This document shows, one piece after another, positions 54,143 to 63,330 of a stretch of DNA of 64,000 nt; within the stretch, counting starts at the first letter, position 1, and each line of letters begins with the position of its first letter. The stretch spans positions 62,001 to 126,000 of the forward strand of contig NZ_JAOCAH010000003.1 of the NCBI RefSeq assembly GCF_029839275.1. The letters run 5' to 3'. Origin of the DNA: Pseudomonas sp. GD03944 (GTDB lineage: Bacteria; Pseudomonadota; Gammaproteobacteria; Pseudomonadales; Pseudomonadaceae). The notes under the pieces are model-generated. The model did not search any database. It was not told the DNA's origin and saw only the letters and a list, made by a program, of their open reading frames with translations. Position numbers and translations under genes: made by a program.

Positions 54143-55260
54143 CAAAAAAAGCCCTCATCACTGGCATCACTGGGCAAGACGGTTCTTACCTTGCCGAATT
54201 TCTCCTGGAAAAAGGCTACGAAGTTCACGGTATTAAGCGTCGTGCATCTTCGTTCAATACTCAGCGTGTAGATCACATCTATCAAGATCCGCATGTAGAG
54301 CACGCACGTTTTCGCTTGCATTATGGCGACTTGACAGATACCTCGAATCTTATTCGGATTTTGCAAGAAGTTCAGCCGGACGAATTGTATAACCTAGGTG
54401 CTCAATCACACGTAGCTGTTAGCTTCGAGTCACCTGAATACACCGCCGATGTGGATGCTATGGGTACGTTGCGGTTATTGGAAGCCATACGTATCCTTGG
54501 GTTGGAGAAAAAGACCCGTTTTTACCAAGCATCCACCAGCGAACTCTATGGTCTCGTGCAAGAAGTACCTCAGAAAGAGACGACTCCATTCTATCCGCGA
54601 AGCCCTTATGCTGTGGCTAAGTTGTATGCCTACTGGATTACTGTTAACTACCGTGAAGCGTATGGCCTGTATGCCTGTAACGGCATTCTTTTCAACCATG
54701 AAAGCCCTCGCCGTGGTGAAACATTTGTCACACGTAAGATCACCCGCGGATTAGCCAATATTGCACAGGGACTTGAGAATTGCTTATACCTCGGTAATCT
54801 CGACGCTTTGCGTGACTGGGGGCATGCCAAGGATTATGTGCGGATGCAGTGGTTGATGCTCCAACAGGAGAAGCCTGAAGACTTTGTTATTGCTACCGGC
54901 GTACAGTTCAGCGTGCGTCAGTTTATTGAGTGGTCAGCGCTTGAACTCGGTATTACTCTGCGCTTCGAGGGATTGGGCGTAGAGGAAGTTGCGATTGTTT
55001 CCTCTATCGAGGGTCAGAAAGCTCCAGGTCTTAAAGTTGGCGATGTAGTTGTTCGTGTCGATCCGCGTTATTTCCGCCCAGCTGAGGTAGAAACCCTACT
55101 GGGCGATCCTACGAAGGCCAAGGTGTCGCTTGGGTGGGTCCCGGAAATCACTGTTCAAGAAATGTGTGCAGAGATGGTGGCTGAGGATCTTAAAGCTGCC
55201 CAGCGACATTCTTTATTGAAAGCACACGGGCATGATGTACCGGTTTCGGTGGAGAGCTGA
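54139..55260 (+). CDS. gmd: GDP-mannose 4,6-dehydratase
   Basis: A 373-residue extended SDR, the standard Gmd length. Visible: [81 protein letters not shown] (Tyr/Lys), [16 protein letters not shown] and [10 protein letters not shown]. It makes GDP-4-keto-6-deoxymannose, the common precursor of GDP-fucose and GDP-perosamine. The ATG overlaps the preceding stop. Confidence 0.95.
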   Translation: MTKKALITGITGQDGSYLAEFLLEKGYEVHGIKRRASSFNTQRVDHIYQDPHVEHARFRLHYGDLTDTSNLIRILQEVQPDELYNLGAQSHVAVSFESPEYTADVDAMGTLRLLEAIRILGLEKKTRFYQASTSELYGLVQEVPQKETTPFYPRSPYAVAKLYAYWITVNYREAYGLYACNGILFNHESPRRGETFVTRKITRGLANIAQGLENCLYLGNLDALRDWGHAKDYVRMQWLMLQQEKPEDFVIATGVQFSVRQFIEWSALELGITLRFEGLGVEEVAIVSSIEGQKAPGLKVGDVVVRVDPRYFRPAEVETLLGDPTKAKVSLGWVPEITVQEMCAEMVAEDLKAAQRHSLLKAHGHDVPVSVES

Positions 55261-56234
55261 TGGGAATGTCCGACGATCTTAACGCACGTATTTTCGTCGC
55301 AGGCCATAGAGGCATGGTCGGCTCCGCTATTGTTCGACAGCTGATGGCTTTGGGCTACCAAAATATTGTTACTCGTAGTCGCAGCGAACTTGATCTTTGC
55401 AGTCAGGCGGCTGTAGATGCTTTCTTTCAGAACGAGCGTATTGATCAGGTCTATATGGCGGCAGCCAAGGTAGGCGGCATCCATGCCAACCATTCTTACC
55501 CAGCTGAGTTCATTTATGAAAACCTGATGATCGAGGCTAATATCACTCACAGCGCGCATGTCGCAGATGTACAGAAACTGCTCTTTTTGGGGTCGTCCTG
55601 TATTTATCCTAGGCTTGCTCCTCAGCCAATGGCCGAGGATAGCTTGCTTACGGGGCCGTTAGAGCCGACCAATGAACCCTATGCGCTCGCCAAAATAACG
55701 GGCATCAAGCTGTGCGAAAGCTACAATCGCCAATATGGGCGCGATTATCGCAGCGTAATGCCAACCAACCTTTATGGCCCCGGCGATAATTACCACTCTG
55801 AAAATAGTCACGTAATTCCCTCGCTTATCCGTCGTTTTCACGAGGCCAAGCTGCGTGGGGATGAGCAGGTGGTCGTTTGGGGTACTGGCGAACCACGTCG
55901 CGAGTTTCTGTATGTCGACGATATGGCTGCTGCGAGTGTTCATGTCATGAACCTGTCGACTGATCGGTGGCAACAGTGCGTAACGCCTATGTGCTCGCAC
56001 ATTAACGTGGGATTTGGGCACGATTACAGTATTCGCGAAGTAGCTGAGCTGGTTGCTGCGGTAGTTGGTTATTCCGGAACTCTCCGCTTTGATACCTCCA
56101 AGCCTGATGGCGCTCCGCGCAAACTGATGAGTAGCGCGAAGCTGTTATCGCTTGCTTGGCAGCCGCTGGTTCAGTTGGAAGAAGGGCTTGGAAAAGCATA
56201 CAACGATTTTTTGAAGTCTCACAATTATGAATGA
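55260..56234 (+). CDS. fcl: GDP-L-fucose synthase
   Basis: A 324-residue bifunctional epimerase/reductase. Visible: [37 protein letters not shown], the catalytic SSCIYP and [20 protein letters not shown], and [13 protein letters not shown]. It converts the Gmd product into GDP-L-fucose. The start is directly at the gmd stop (TGATGG); an ATG two codons later is also possible. The 3' end overlaps the following gene by eight bases. Confidence 0.93.
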   Translation: MGMSDDLNARIFVAGHRGMVGSAIVRQLMALGYQNIVTRSRSELDLCSQAAVDAFFQNERIDQVYMAAAKVGGIHANHSYPAEFIYENLMIEANITHSAHVADVQKLLFLGSSCIYPRLAPQPMAEDSLLTGPLEPTNEPYALAKITGIKLCESYNRQYGRDYRSVMPTNLYGPGDNYHSENSHVIPSLIRRFHEAKLRGDEQVVVWGTGEPRREFLYVDDMAAASVHVMNLSTDRWQQCVTPMCSHINVGFGHDYSIREVAELVAAVVGYSGTLRFDTSKPDGAPRKLMSSAKLLSLAWQPLVQLEEGLGKAYNDFLKSHNYE

Positions 56235-56979
56235 GCGAGCTACGATCAGTATAGTTACCGCCACCTACAATGCTGTCGATGTTTTGCCCGAGCTTGTAGC
56301 GTCTTTGCGTGCTCAGACGGATCAGGATTTTGAGTGGGTCGTTGCGGATGGTGCATCGACCGATGGAACCTTGGATCTGCTTTGTTCGATTAAAGACTTG
56401 AATCTGAAGATTGTTTCTCAAGAAGACTTTGGTATTTACGATGCGTTAAATCGAGGGATTAAAGCAAGCTCCGGTGATTATTATCTGGTCGTGGGGGCGG
56501 ATGATGGGCTGTACCCGGAAGCAATAAGCATCTATAGAGAGTCTTTGACAGCGAATGCTGATTTCGTAACTGCATCTGTCAGCTTTGATGGCCATGTGAA
56601 GACAGCAGGGCGCGGCAGCGCATGGCGCGTAGGTCAGTTTGCATATTTTTCCAGCCATGCTGTAGGCGTGCTTATCAATCGAGCCTTGCATGATAAATTT
56701 GGATTTTATTCCAGGCGCTATCCTATAGCGGCAGATCAATTATTTTTGCTGGCCGCTATAAAAGGAGGCTCGACAATCACAGTCAGCCGCAAGGTGGTTG
56801 GTTACTTTGGTACGGGTGGATTAAGTTCTTATGATCTGCTTGGGTCTATTACGGAGCTTTATCGGGTTCAGGTCCAGGTTGGACACAATGTCATAGGGCA
56901 AACGATTTTGTGCTGTGCTCGTTTGGCGTGGTATTCGCTGAAATTGCTTCGTGCTCGAGGCTGGCCGGCTGCTAGCTAA
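56227..56979 (+). CDS. GT2-family glycosyltransferase, WcaE-like
   Basis: A 250-residue GT-A enzyme. It has [43 protein letters not shown] and the DxD-like [11 protein letters not shown], resembling colanic-acid-type WcaE transferases. [23 protein letters not shown] is a family hallmark. It directly follows fcl, so transfer of fucose is a reasonable guess. Confidence 0.82.
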   Translation: MNERATISIVTATYNAVDVLPELVASLRAQTDQDFEWVVADGASTDGTLDLLCSIKDLNLKIVSQEDFGIYDALNRGIKASSGDYYLVVGADDGLYPEAISIYRESLTANADFVTASVSFDGHVKTAGRGSAWRVGQFAYFSSHAVGVLINRALHDKFGFYSRRYPIAADQLFLLAAIKGGSTITVSRKVVGYFGTGGLSSYDLLGSITELYRVQVQVGHNVIGQTILCCARLAWYSLKLLRARGWPAAS

Positions 56980-57008
56980 TTGTTCGCGCCCTCAGGGGAA
57001 GGTGTTTG

Positions 57009-57905
57009 ATGAAGGTTGGTGTGGGTTTAAAAAAGCATGCTTATACTCCTGAGGCTTATGCGTACAAGAAATTCCTTGAGCAATCCAAGGTCGATGTTCA
57101 ACTGGCGCCGGAGGAAGAACTCTGTTCTGACAACGAAGTAAATATTTATTTTATGGGCCTGCGCCCTTTTTGGCGGCGAAAGGCTTCTGGTGCTGCTGAG
57201 GTGCATGAGTATCAAAGCCTTTCCGTGGCACCATGGCCGGTACTCAAGGATACAGTAAAGAAAATCGTTAACGGCCAGCCTGGCGGGCGCATTTTCTTGA
57301 ATGAAGTCGTTCGAGAGAATTTGGGGTTTGGATCAAGCGTTCCCTACATTTTGCGAGATATGGGCGTGGATGCCGCGCTTTTTCAGAAGCCAAATGCTTG
57401 TCCAGACTTCGACATAATTTATTCAGGTTCTATTGCCGGACGTACTGGGTTGGTTGAGGAATTTCAGCGATTATTGGCGCTTGGGTATAAGCTTCTTATT
57501 GTCGGTGAGGTTGCTGCTTCAGTACATGATCTGTTTCGTGAGAATGCGAATGTCGAGTTTGCGGGAAGGGTTTCTCGCGATGATCTGCCTAGGCTATACA
57601 GTCGAGCGTGGGCTGGGTTGAATTACACGCCGGATCTATACCCATTTAACATCCAAACCAGTACCAAAACGCTAGAATACTTGGCGAGTGGGTTGGTTGT
57701 TTTTAGCAATAAATATCATTGGGCTTCGAAGTTTTCTAGCGATCACGGTGTGCGCTTTTTATGGCTTGATGAATTGCAGCACCATGTCGATATTTCTTCC
57801 AATCGTATCAGTGATGATTTTTTTTTCGATGCGTCTGAATTTATGTGGGATAGCATTCTGGAACGATCAGGCTTTTTAAAATTTATCTCCAGTGTGCGTG
57901 AGTGA
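57009..57905 (+). CDS. Putative glycosyltransferase, divergent
   Basis: A 298-residue protein that I do not recognise firmly. The C-terminal half looks like a GT-B donor domain: DIIYSGSIAGRTGLVEEF, KLLIVGEVAASVHDLF, NVEFAGRVSRDDLPRLYSRAWAGLNYTPDLYPFNIQTSTKTLEYLASGLVVFSN. The N-terminal half is short and lacks the usual glycine-rich loop. It is shorter than most GT4 enzymes (350-400 residues). Context between two glycosyltransferases supports the role. The start at 57009 has GGGGAAGG upstream. Confidence 0.6.
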   Translation: MKVGVGLKKHAYTPEAYAYKKFLEQSKVDVQLAPEEELCSDNEVNIYFMGLRPFWRRKASGAAEVHEYQSLSVAPWPVLKDTVKKIVNGQPGGRIFLNEVVRENLGFGSSVPYILRDMGVDAALFQKPNACPDFDIIYSGSIAGRTGLVEEFQRLLALGYKLLIVGEVAASVHDLFRENANVEFAGRVSRDDLPRLYSRAWAGLNYTPDLYPFNIQTSTKTLEYLASGLVVFSNKYHWASKFSSDHGVRFLWLDELQHHVDISSNRISDDFFFDASEFMWDSILERSGFLKFISSVRE

Positions 57906-57935
57906 AGGCGCTTTAATGGTTTTTTTGGTTTTTCT

Positions 57936-59039
57936 ATGAAAGTTGTCTTTGTCATAACACGCTCTGATGTGATGGGGGGCGCCAGTGTTCACCTTCTAGA
58001 TCTTGCTGCAGGCCTGCAGTCTCGTGGTTATGACATTACTATTCTGGTTGGTGGGCAGGGTGTTTTTCTGCAGCATGCGCGAGACCGATCGTTAAAGTGC
58101 ATCTCTTTGAAACATATGATCAGAGAGATCGACCTGCTTGTTGATGTTAAGGCGATATTCGAGCTACATGGTGTGCTAAAGCGCTTGAAGCCAGATCTGG
58201 TTCACTTGCACTCCTCAAAGGCCGGAATTATTGGGCGCCTTAGCGCTATAGGGCTGACCGCGCCTTGTATATTTACGGCTCATGGCTGGGCATTTACCGA
58301 GGGCGTATCCCCAAGGCGTCGCTTCCTTTATCGAGTTATCGAACGACTCATTGCCCCGCTGGCAAAACGGATCATTACTGTCTCCGACTATGACAGGAGC
58401 CTCGCCTTGGCGGAGCGGGTTGCGCCATCAAGCCAGCTTGCCGTGGTGCATAACGGCATGCCCGATGTTCCGGCCGAGATACGGGCTCAGCGGGCCGCGA
58501 CGGGAGACGTCGTACGTTTTGTTATGGTCGCTCGTTTCGAAGCGCCTAAAGATCAGGCGGCCTTGTTGCGTGCCTTTGCGTCTATCTCTCCAGTGCGTTG
58601 GCATCTTGAGCTGATTGGTGATGGACCGCAGATGCAGGCTGCGATTGATCTAGCTGCCAACCTGGGTTTTGCCGACAACGTGACATTTTCCGGAGCCTGT
58701 ACTGATGTCTCGGCAAGGCTGTCGACGTCAGATGTATTCGTCCTGATATCTCATTGGGAAGGTTTGCCGCTGACGATTCTCGAGGCGATGCGCGCCGGAT
58801 TGCCGGTCATCGCGTCCGATGTGGGCGGCGTCTCGGAGGCTGTGCTTGAAGGGAATACCGGTTATCTGGTCAAGCGAGATTCCACTGCTTTGCTGGTCGA
58901 ACGCCTTGAATTGCTGCTTGCGGATGCCGGCATTAGGCGCCGCATGGGCGAAGCAGGCCGGCATCGATATGAGTCCGAATTTACGTTTTCCTTGATGCTG
59001 GATAAAACCATCGCAGTTTATGAAGAGGCGTTGTCCTGA
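57936..59039 (+). CDS. GT4-family glycosyltransferase
   Basis: A 367-residue GT-B enzyme. It starts MKVVFVITRSDVMGGASVHLLDLAAGLQ and has HLHSSKAGIIGRLSA, FTAHGWAFTEGV, VHNGMPDVP, VARFEAPKDQ and SHWEGLPLTILEAMRAGLPVIASDVGGVSE. This is close to the group that often precedes WbpV-like and PGT genes at the end of Pseudomonas O-antigen loci and probably adds the second sugar. The ribosome site is weak. G+C rises again from here. Confidence 0.85.
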   Translation: MKVVFVITRSDVMGGASVHLLDLAAGLQSRGYDITILVGGQGVFLQHARDRSLKCISLKHMIREIDLLVDVKAIFELHGVLKRLKPDLVHLHSSKAGIIGRLSAIGLTAPCIFTAHGWAFTEGVSPRRRFLYRVIERLIAPLAKRIITVSDYDRSLALAERVAPSSQLAVVHNGMPDVPAEIRAQRAATGDVVRFVMVARFEAPKDQAALLRAFASISPVRWHLELIGDGPQMQAAIDLAANLGFADNVTFSGACTDVSARLSTSDVFVLISHWEGLPLTILEAMRAGLPVIASDVGGVSEAVLEGNTGYLVKRDSTALLVERLELLLADAGIRRRMGEAGRHRYESEFTFSLMLDKTIAVYEEALS

Positions 59040-59041
59040 CC

Positions 59042-59971
59042 ATGCGAGTTTTGTTGACAGGAGCCAGCGGTTTCGTCGGCAGTGCGTTATTGCGGCATTT
59101 TTCTCAGCGTGAACTGGATCTGGTGGTCGCGGTACGTACTGCAGGCTACACCGTCAGTGGCTCTGCACGAGTTTTCGAAGTGGGTGACATAAACGCCGAG
59201 ACGGATTGGAGTTTGCCGCTCAACGAGGTGGATGTTGTTGTTCATGTCGCGGGGCTCGCGCATCTGACGTTGCCAGCTTCTGTGGAGGCTTTGGCTGCTT
59301 TTCGTTCCGTCAATGTCGATGGCACGCTGAACCTCGCTCGGCAGGCTGTTGCGGCAGGTGTTCGGCGGCTGATTTTTATTAGTTCGATAGGTGTTAATGG
59401 CTACCAAGGGGGGAGGCCGCTCACCGCTGATGACAAGCCTGCGCCGGTAGACTTCTATGCACAATCCAAGTGGGAGGCCGAGCAGGCACTTATGTCGCTC
59501 GCCGCAGAGTCTGCGTTAGAGGTAGTGATTATTCGCCCCCCCCTGGTTTATGGAGCAGGAGCTCCGGGTAATTTTGGAAAGTTGGTTCGTGCGGTTTCAC
59601 GAGGTGTTCCATTGCCGCTCGGAGCAGTGCACAACCGCAGGACGTTGGTCGCGTTAGAGAACCTGGTCGATCTGATTGATGTTTGTATCACTCACCCCAA
59701 GGCAGTGAATCAAGTATTTCTTGCTGGTGATGGGGAAGACATTTCTACAACTGAGCTGTTGGTATGCGTGGCGAAAGCACTCAATCGCAGTGCTTTTCTC
59801 ATACCGGTGCCCGTAGGGTTGATGGCATTCGCCGCAGGCTTGTTGGGCAAGCGTGATCGGGTTGAGAAGGTTTGTGGGGATCTCCAGGTCGATATCAGCA
59901 AAACCCGAAACATGTTGGAGTGGACCCCCCCTGTTAGCGCTCGAGTGGCGCTGAGTCGAATTGCTACGTGA
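59042..59971 (+). CDS. WbpV-like NAD-dependent 4-reductase/epimerase
   Basis: A 309-residue SDR. Visible: VLLTGASGFVGSALLRHF, HVAGLAHLT, the catalytic ISSIGVNG and FYAQSKWEAEQAL (Tyr/Lys), and IIRPPLVYGAGAPGNF. This is the WbpV/Gne-like group. In P. aeruginosa O6, WbpV acts with WbpM to make UDP-QuiNAc; the neighbouring phosphoglycosyl transferase and wbpM support the same here. UDP-FucNAc is the alternative product. Confidence 0.82.
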   Translation: MRVLLTGASGFVGSALLRHFSQRELDLVVAVRTAGYTVSGSARVFEVGDINAETDWSLPLNEVDVVVHVAGLAHLTLPASVEALAAFRSVNVDGTLNLARQAVAAGVRRLIFISSIGVNGYQGGRPLTADDKPAPVDFYAQSKWEAEQALMSLAAESALEVVIIRPPLVYGAGAPGNFGKLVRAVSRGVPLPLGAVHNRRTLVALENLVDLIDVCITHPKAVNQVFLAGDGEDISTTELLVCVAKALNRSAFLIPVPVGLMAFAAGLLGKRDRVEKVCGDLQVDISKTRNMLEWTPPVSARVALSRIAT

Positions 59972-60537
59972 ACATGAGGCTCTTGATGATTCGTGCGTGT
60001 GATATTTTTTTTTCGCTACTGGGATTGGTGTTCGGTTTTCCAGTGCTTTTTATCATCTATTTGCTTGGCGTTCTGGACACCGGCTCGCCATTGTTCCGAC
60101 AAGAACGCGTCGGCCGCGGCAAGAAGCCGTTCATATTGGTCAAGTTCAGGACAATGTCAGTTGACACGGCTTCTGTGGCTACGCACCTGGCGTCGTCTGC
60201 TTCGATCACTCGACTGGGGAGCTTTTTGCGGAAAACCAAACTGGACGAGTTGCCGCAGCTGTGGAACGTGCTAAAGGGCGAGATGAGCCTGGTCGGACCA
60301 CGGCCGAATCTTTTCAATCAAGAAGAACTCATTGCTGAGCGCGATGCGCGAGGTGTCTATGATGTACGTCCAGGCGTCACTGGCTTGGCGCAGGTCAATC
60401 ATATCGATATGTCGACGCCAAAGGCACTCGCAGAGATGGACGCCAAGATGATCCATTCGATGACGTTGCCCCTGTACTTCCAGCTTCTGGTGCAAACCGC
60501 GCTTGGGAAGGGCGGTGGTGATCGGGTGGTACGATAG
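59968..60537 (+). CDS. Initiating sugar-phosphate transferase, small PglC-type PGT
   Basis: A 189-residue monotopic phosphoglycosyl transferase. One reentrant membrane helix (about 8-35) is followed by FRQERVGRGKKPFILVKFRTM, TKLDELPQLWNVLKGEMSLVGPRP and DVRPGVTGLAQVNH, the complete catalytic core with the Asp-Glu dyad. It transfers the first sugar-1-phosphate (likely QuiNAc or FucNAc) to undecaprenyl phosphate. This replaces the polytopic WbpL of P. aeruginosa. The GTG overlaps the preceding stop; an ATG two codons later is an alternative start. Confidence 0.88.
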   Translation: MNMRLLMIRACDIFFSLLGLVFGFPVLFIIYLLGVLDTGSPLFRQERVGRGKKPFILVKFRTMSVDTASVATHLASSASITRLGSFLRKTKLDELPQLWNVLKGEMSLVGPRPNLFNQEELIAERDARGVYDVRPGVTGLAQVNHIDMSTPKALAEMDAKMIHSMTLPLYFQLLVQTALGKGGGDRVVR

Positions 60538-60682
60538 CTGGAGTGAGCGTATCGGTTGGAGGTATGACTAAAGGCGCCTTCCTTCTGCCTGATGGCTTGA
60601 TTGCAAACTGGCTGCCTTCAGGGGGGAAATAGTCGCTCCCATGATTGGCCATGAGTGACCTCATGCTTTTAAGGATGTTGTG

Positions 60683-62671
60683 ATGGATGCTTTGCGACGG
60701 TTGCTGCTCAATCTGCCAAGGCGCGACAAGCGTCTGCTGCAGTTGCTGGCCGATACGGTATTGATCTGGATTGCCTTATGGATGGCCTTCGTCGTGCGTC
60801 TGGGCGAGTTCAATGTCGTGCATCCCTTTTCAGGTCACGGCTGGTTGTTCATCACAGCACCTTTGATTGCGTTGCCTTTGTTTATTCGCTTCGGGATGTA
60901 TCGCGCGGTCATGCGCTATCTTGGCAACGATGCGTTGATCGCGATTGCCAAGGCTGTTTCGCTTTCAGCGTTGCTATTGGCACTGGTCGTGTATTGGTAC
61001 CCAAACACGCCTGCTGTGATACCCCGCTCAATGGTTTTCAACTATTGGTGGTTGAGCCTGGTTCTCCTGGGGGGATTGCGTCTCTTCATGCGCCAGTTCT
61101 TCATGGGCGACTGGTTCGATCCAAACATGAAGGGCGGCTTCGCTCACGGCGGAGACGGGCGGGTACATGTTGCCATCTATGGCGCCGGAGCCGCGGGTAA
61201 CCAGCTCATTGCAGCGTTGCGCATGGGGCGTGCTATGCGTCCTGTGGCTTTTGTGGACGATGATGATGGCATTGCCGGGCGTGTAATTGCGGGCTTACGC
61301 GTCTACAAACCCGAGCATATCCAGCGGATGATCGAGGACACAGGGGCTCAGGAAATTCTCTTGGCCATTCCCTCCGCAACGCGTGGCCGTCGACGGGAAG
61401 TACTTGAGTTGCTTGAGCAGTATCCTCTGCATGTTCGCAGTGTGCCCGGCTTCATGGATCTCGCCAGCGGCCGTGTAAAGGTCGAGGACGTTCAGGAAGT
61501 CGACATCGCCGACCTGCTCGGGCGGGATGCGGTGCCGCCGCAGAAGGCGCTGTTCGAACGCTGTATCCGTGGGCAGGTGGTTATGGTGACCGGCGCCGGC
61601 GGGTCGATCGGATCGGAGTTGTGCCGGCAGATCGTGGCGACCGGGCCGACCACGCTGTTGTTGTTCGAGCACAGCGAGTACAACCTGTACAGCATCCACA
61701 CCGAGCTGGAGCAGCGGGTGCGTCGCGATTCGCTGCCGGTGCGGTTGGTGCCGATTCTCGGGTCGATCCGCAACCCGGAGCGGTTGTTCGATGTGATGCG
61801 TACCTGGAGTGTCAATACGGTCTATCACGCCGCGGCGTACAAGCACGTGCCGATGGTCGAGCACAACATTGCCGAAGGCGTGCTGAACAACGTGCTGGGT
61901 TCGACCTTCACGGCCCAGGCCGCGGTGAAGGCCGGGGTCGAGCATTTCGTGCTGATTTCCACCGACAAGGCGGTGCGCCCGACCAACGTCATGGGCAGCA
62001 CCAAGCGCCTGGCCGAGATGGTGCTGCAGGCGCTGAGCGCCGAGTCTGCGCCGGTCCTGTTCGGCGCGGGCGACGCGGTTCATCACGTCAACAAGACCCG
62101 GTTTACCATGGTGCGTTTCGGTAACGTGCTGGGGTCTTCCGGCTCGGTGATCCCGCGTTTCTACGAGCAGATTCGCAAGGGCGGGCCGGTGACGGTGACC
62201 CATCCCAATATCACCCGTTACTTCATGACCATCCCGGAAGCTGCTCAGTTGGTGATCCAGGCGGGTGCCATGGGGCAGGGCGGTGATGTGTTCGTGCTGG
62301 ACATGGGCCAGCCGGTGAAGATCGTCGAGCTGGCCGAGAAGATGATTCACCTCAGCGGCCTGGGCATTCGTTCGGACAAGAACCCGCACGGTGACATCGC
62401 CATCGAGTTCACCGGGCTGCGGCCGGGGGAGAAGCTCTATGAGGAACTGCTGATCGGCGACAACGTCAGCCCCACCGAGCACCCGATGATCATGCGCGCC
62501 AACGAGGAATACCTGGCGTGGGATGTGTTCCGCAAGGTCCTGGGTGATCTGCTCGCGGCGGTCGAGCGGGATGACTATGACCGTGTGCGCCAGCTCCTGC
62601 GCGAGACGGTCAGCGGTTATACGCCGGAAGGCGAGATCGTCGACTGGATCCACCTCAAGCGCCGCACCTGA
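60683..62671 (+). CDS. wbpM: WbpM: membrane-bound UDP-GlcNAc 4,6-dehydratase
   Basis: A 662-residue protein with four membrane helices (about 15-130), a first Rossmann domain (VHVAIYGAGAAGNQL) and the catalytic SDR domain (VMVTGAGGSIGSELC, about 303). The usual catalytic Tyr is replaced by Met (NVMGSTKR, about 437-441), as is normal for WbpM/FlaA1-like large dehydratases. It makes UDP-4-keto-6-deoxy-GlcNAc for the WbpV-like enzyme. G+C changes sharply inside the gene at about 61480. The ATG at 60683 has AAGGA seven bases upstream. A 145-base gap before it holds no visible gene. Confidence 0.94.
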   Translation: MDALRRLLLNLPRRDKRLLQLLADTVLIWIALWMAFVVRLGEFNVVHPFSGHGWLFITAPLIALPLFIRFGMYRAVMRYLGNDALIAIAKAVSLSALLLALVVYWYPNTPAVIPRSMVFNYWWLSLVLLGGLRLFMRQFFMGDWFDPNMKGGFAHGGDGRVHVAIYGAGAAGNQLIAALRMGRAMRPVAFVDDDDGIAGRVIAGLRVYKPEHIQRMIEDTGAQEILLAIPSATRGRRREVLELLEQYPLHVRSVPGFMDLASGRVKVEDVQEVDIADLLGRDAVPPQKALFERCIRGQVVMVTGAGGSIGSELCRQIVATGPTTLLLFEHSEYNLYSIHTELEQRVRRDSLPVRLVPILGSIRNPERLFDVMRTWSVNTVYHAAAYKHVPMVEHNIAEGVLNNVLGSTFTAQAAVKAGVEHFVLISTDKAVRPTNVMGSTKRLAEMVLQALSAESAPVLFGAGDAVHHVNKTRFTMVRFGNVLGSSGSVIPRFYEQIRKGGPVTVTHPNITRYFMTIPEAAQLVIQAGAMGQGGDVFVLDMGQPVKIVELAEKMIHLSGLGIRSDKNPHGDIAIEFTGLRPGEKLYEELLIGDNVSPTEHPMIMRANEEYLAWDVFRKVLGDLLAAVERDDYDRVRQLLRETVSGYTPEGEIVDWIHLKRRT

Positions 62672-62736
62672 GCGGCGCGCTATTGCCACTGACGAGGGCA
62701 CTGCACCTTGCCCATGGCACCTGACCGGCTGAGACC

Positions 62737-63123
62737 ATGCTCATTTCCTTCGCCGCCGATGCGGTGCTGCTGATTCACCTGCTGTTCATCCTGTTCGCCG
62801 TGCTCGGTGGCCTGTTGCTGCTGCGCTGGTCGTGGCTGATCTGGCTGCACCTGCCGGCGGCGGTATGGGGCGTCACCGTCGAAGTGCTGCACCTGCAGTG
62901 CCCGCTGACGCCCCTGGAAAACAGCCTGCGCCACGCGGCGGGTGAGGCGGGCTATGAAGGGGGCTTTATCGAGCACTACCTGGTGCCGATCATCTACCCG
63001 GCCGGGCTGACGCCGCAGATCCAGTTGTGGTTGGGGGCCTTCGTCCTGATCGTCAACCTGCTGGTGTACGGCGTGATCGGTTGGCGTGCCTGGCGCAGCC
63101 GTCGCTCGCTGCGCTCCCTGTAG
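62737..63123 (+). CDS. DUF2784 membrane protein
   Basis: A 128-residue protein with three membrane helices. It has the family's AVLGGLLLLRWSWLIWLHLPAAVWGVTVEVLHLQCPLTPLENSLR, with conserved Cys and PLT, and HYLVPIIYPAGL. Function unknown. The stop codon TAG is part of a REP head (GTAGGAG), so the C-terminal end was set by the repeat. Confidence 0.85.
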   Translation: MLISFAADAVLLIHLLFILFAVLGGLLLLRWSWLIWLHLPAAVWGVTVEVLHLQCPLTPLENSLRHAAGEAGYEGGFIEHYLVPIIYPAGLTPQIQLWLGAFVLIVNLLVYGVIGWRAWRSRRSLRSL

Positions 63124-63194
63124 GAGAGGCCTTGGCCTCGAGCTCGGCGGTCTGGGCCTCGAATAGCAGAGCTCGCGGACAAGTCCGCTCCTAC
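63120..63194. repeat. Paired-REP unit, distant fourth copy
   Basis: GTAGGAGAGGCCTTGGCCTC with CGAGCTC, then CAGAGCTCGCGGACAAGTCC with GCTCCTAC: the same pair as at 20636-20955 but with a shorter spacer (75 bp in all). Confidence 0.88.
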
Positions 63195-63330
63195 GGAGCG
63201 TGATGCCCTTTGTGGCTGTGCTTGAAGTTGGCTTCGGCCTCGGCATTCAGGAGTCTGATGGTGGGTGGGGAGGATTATTTCCTTCGCTACACTGACGCCA
63301 TCTACCACAGCACACTAAGGCGACCTCTGT

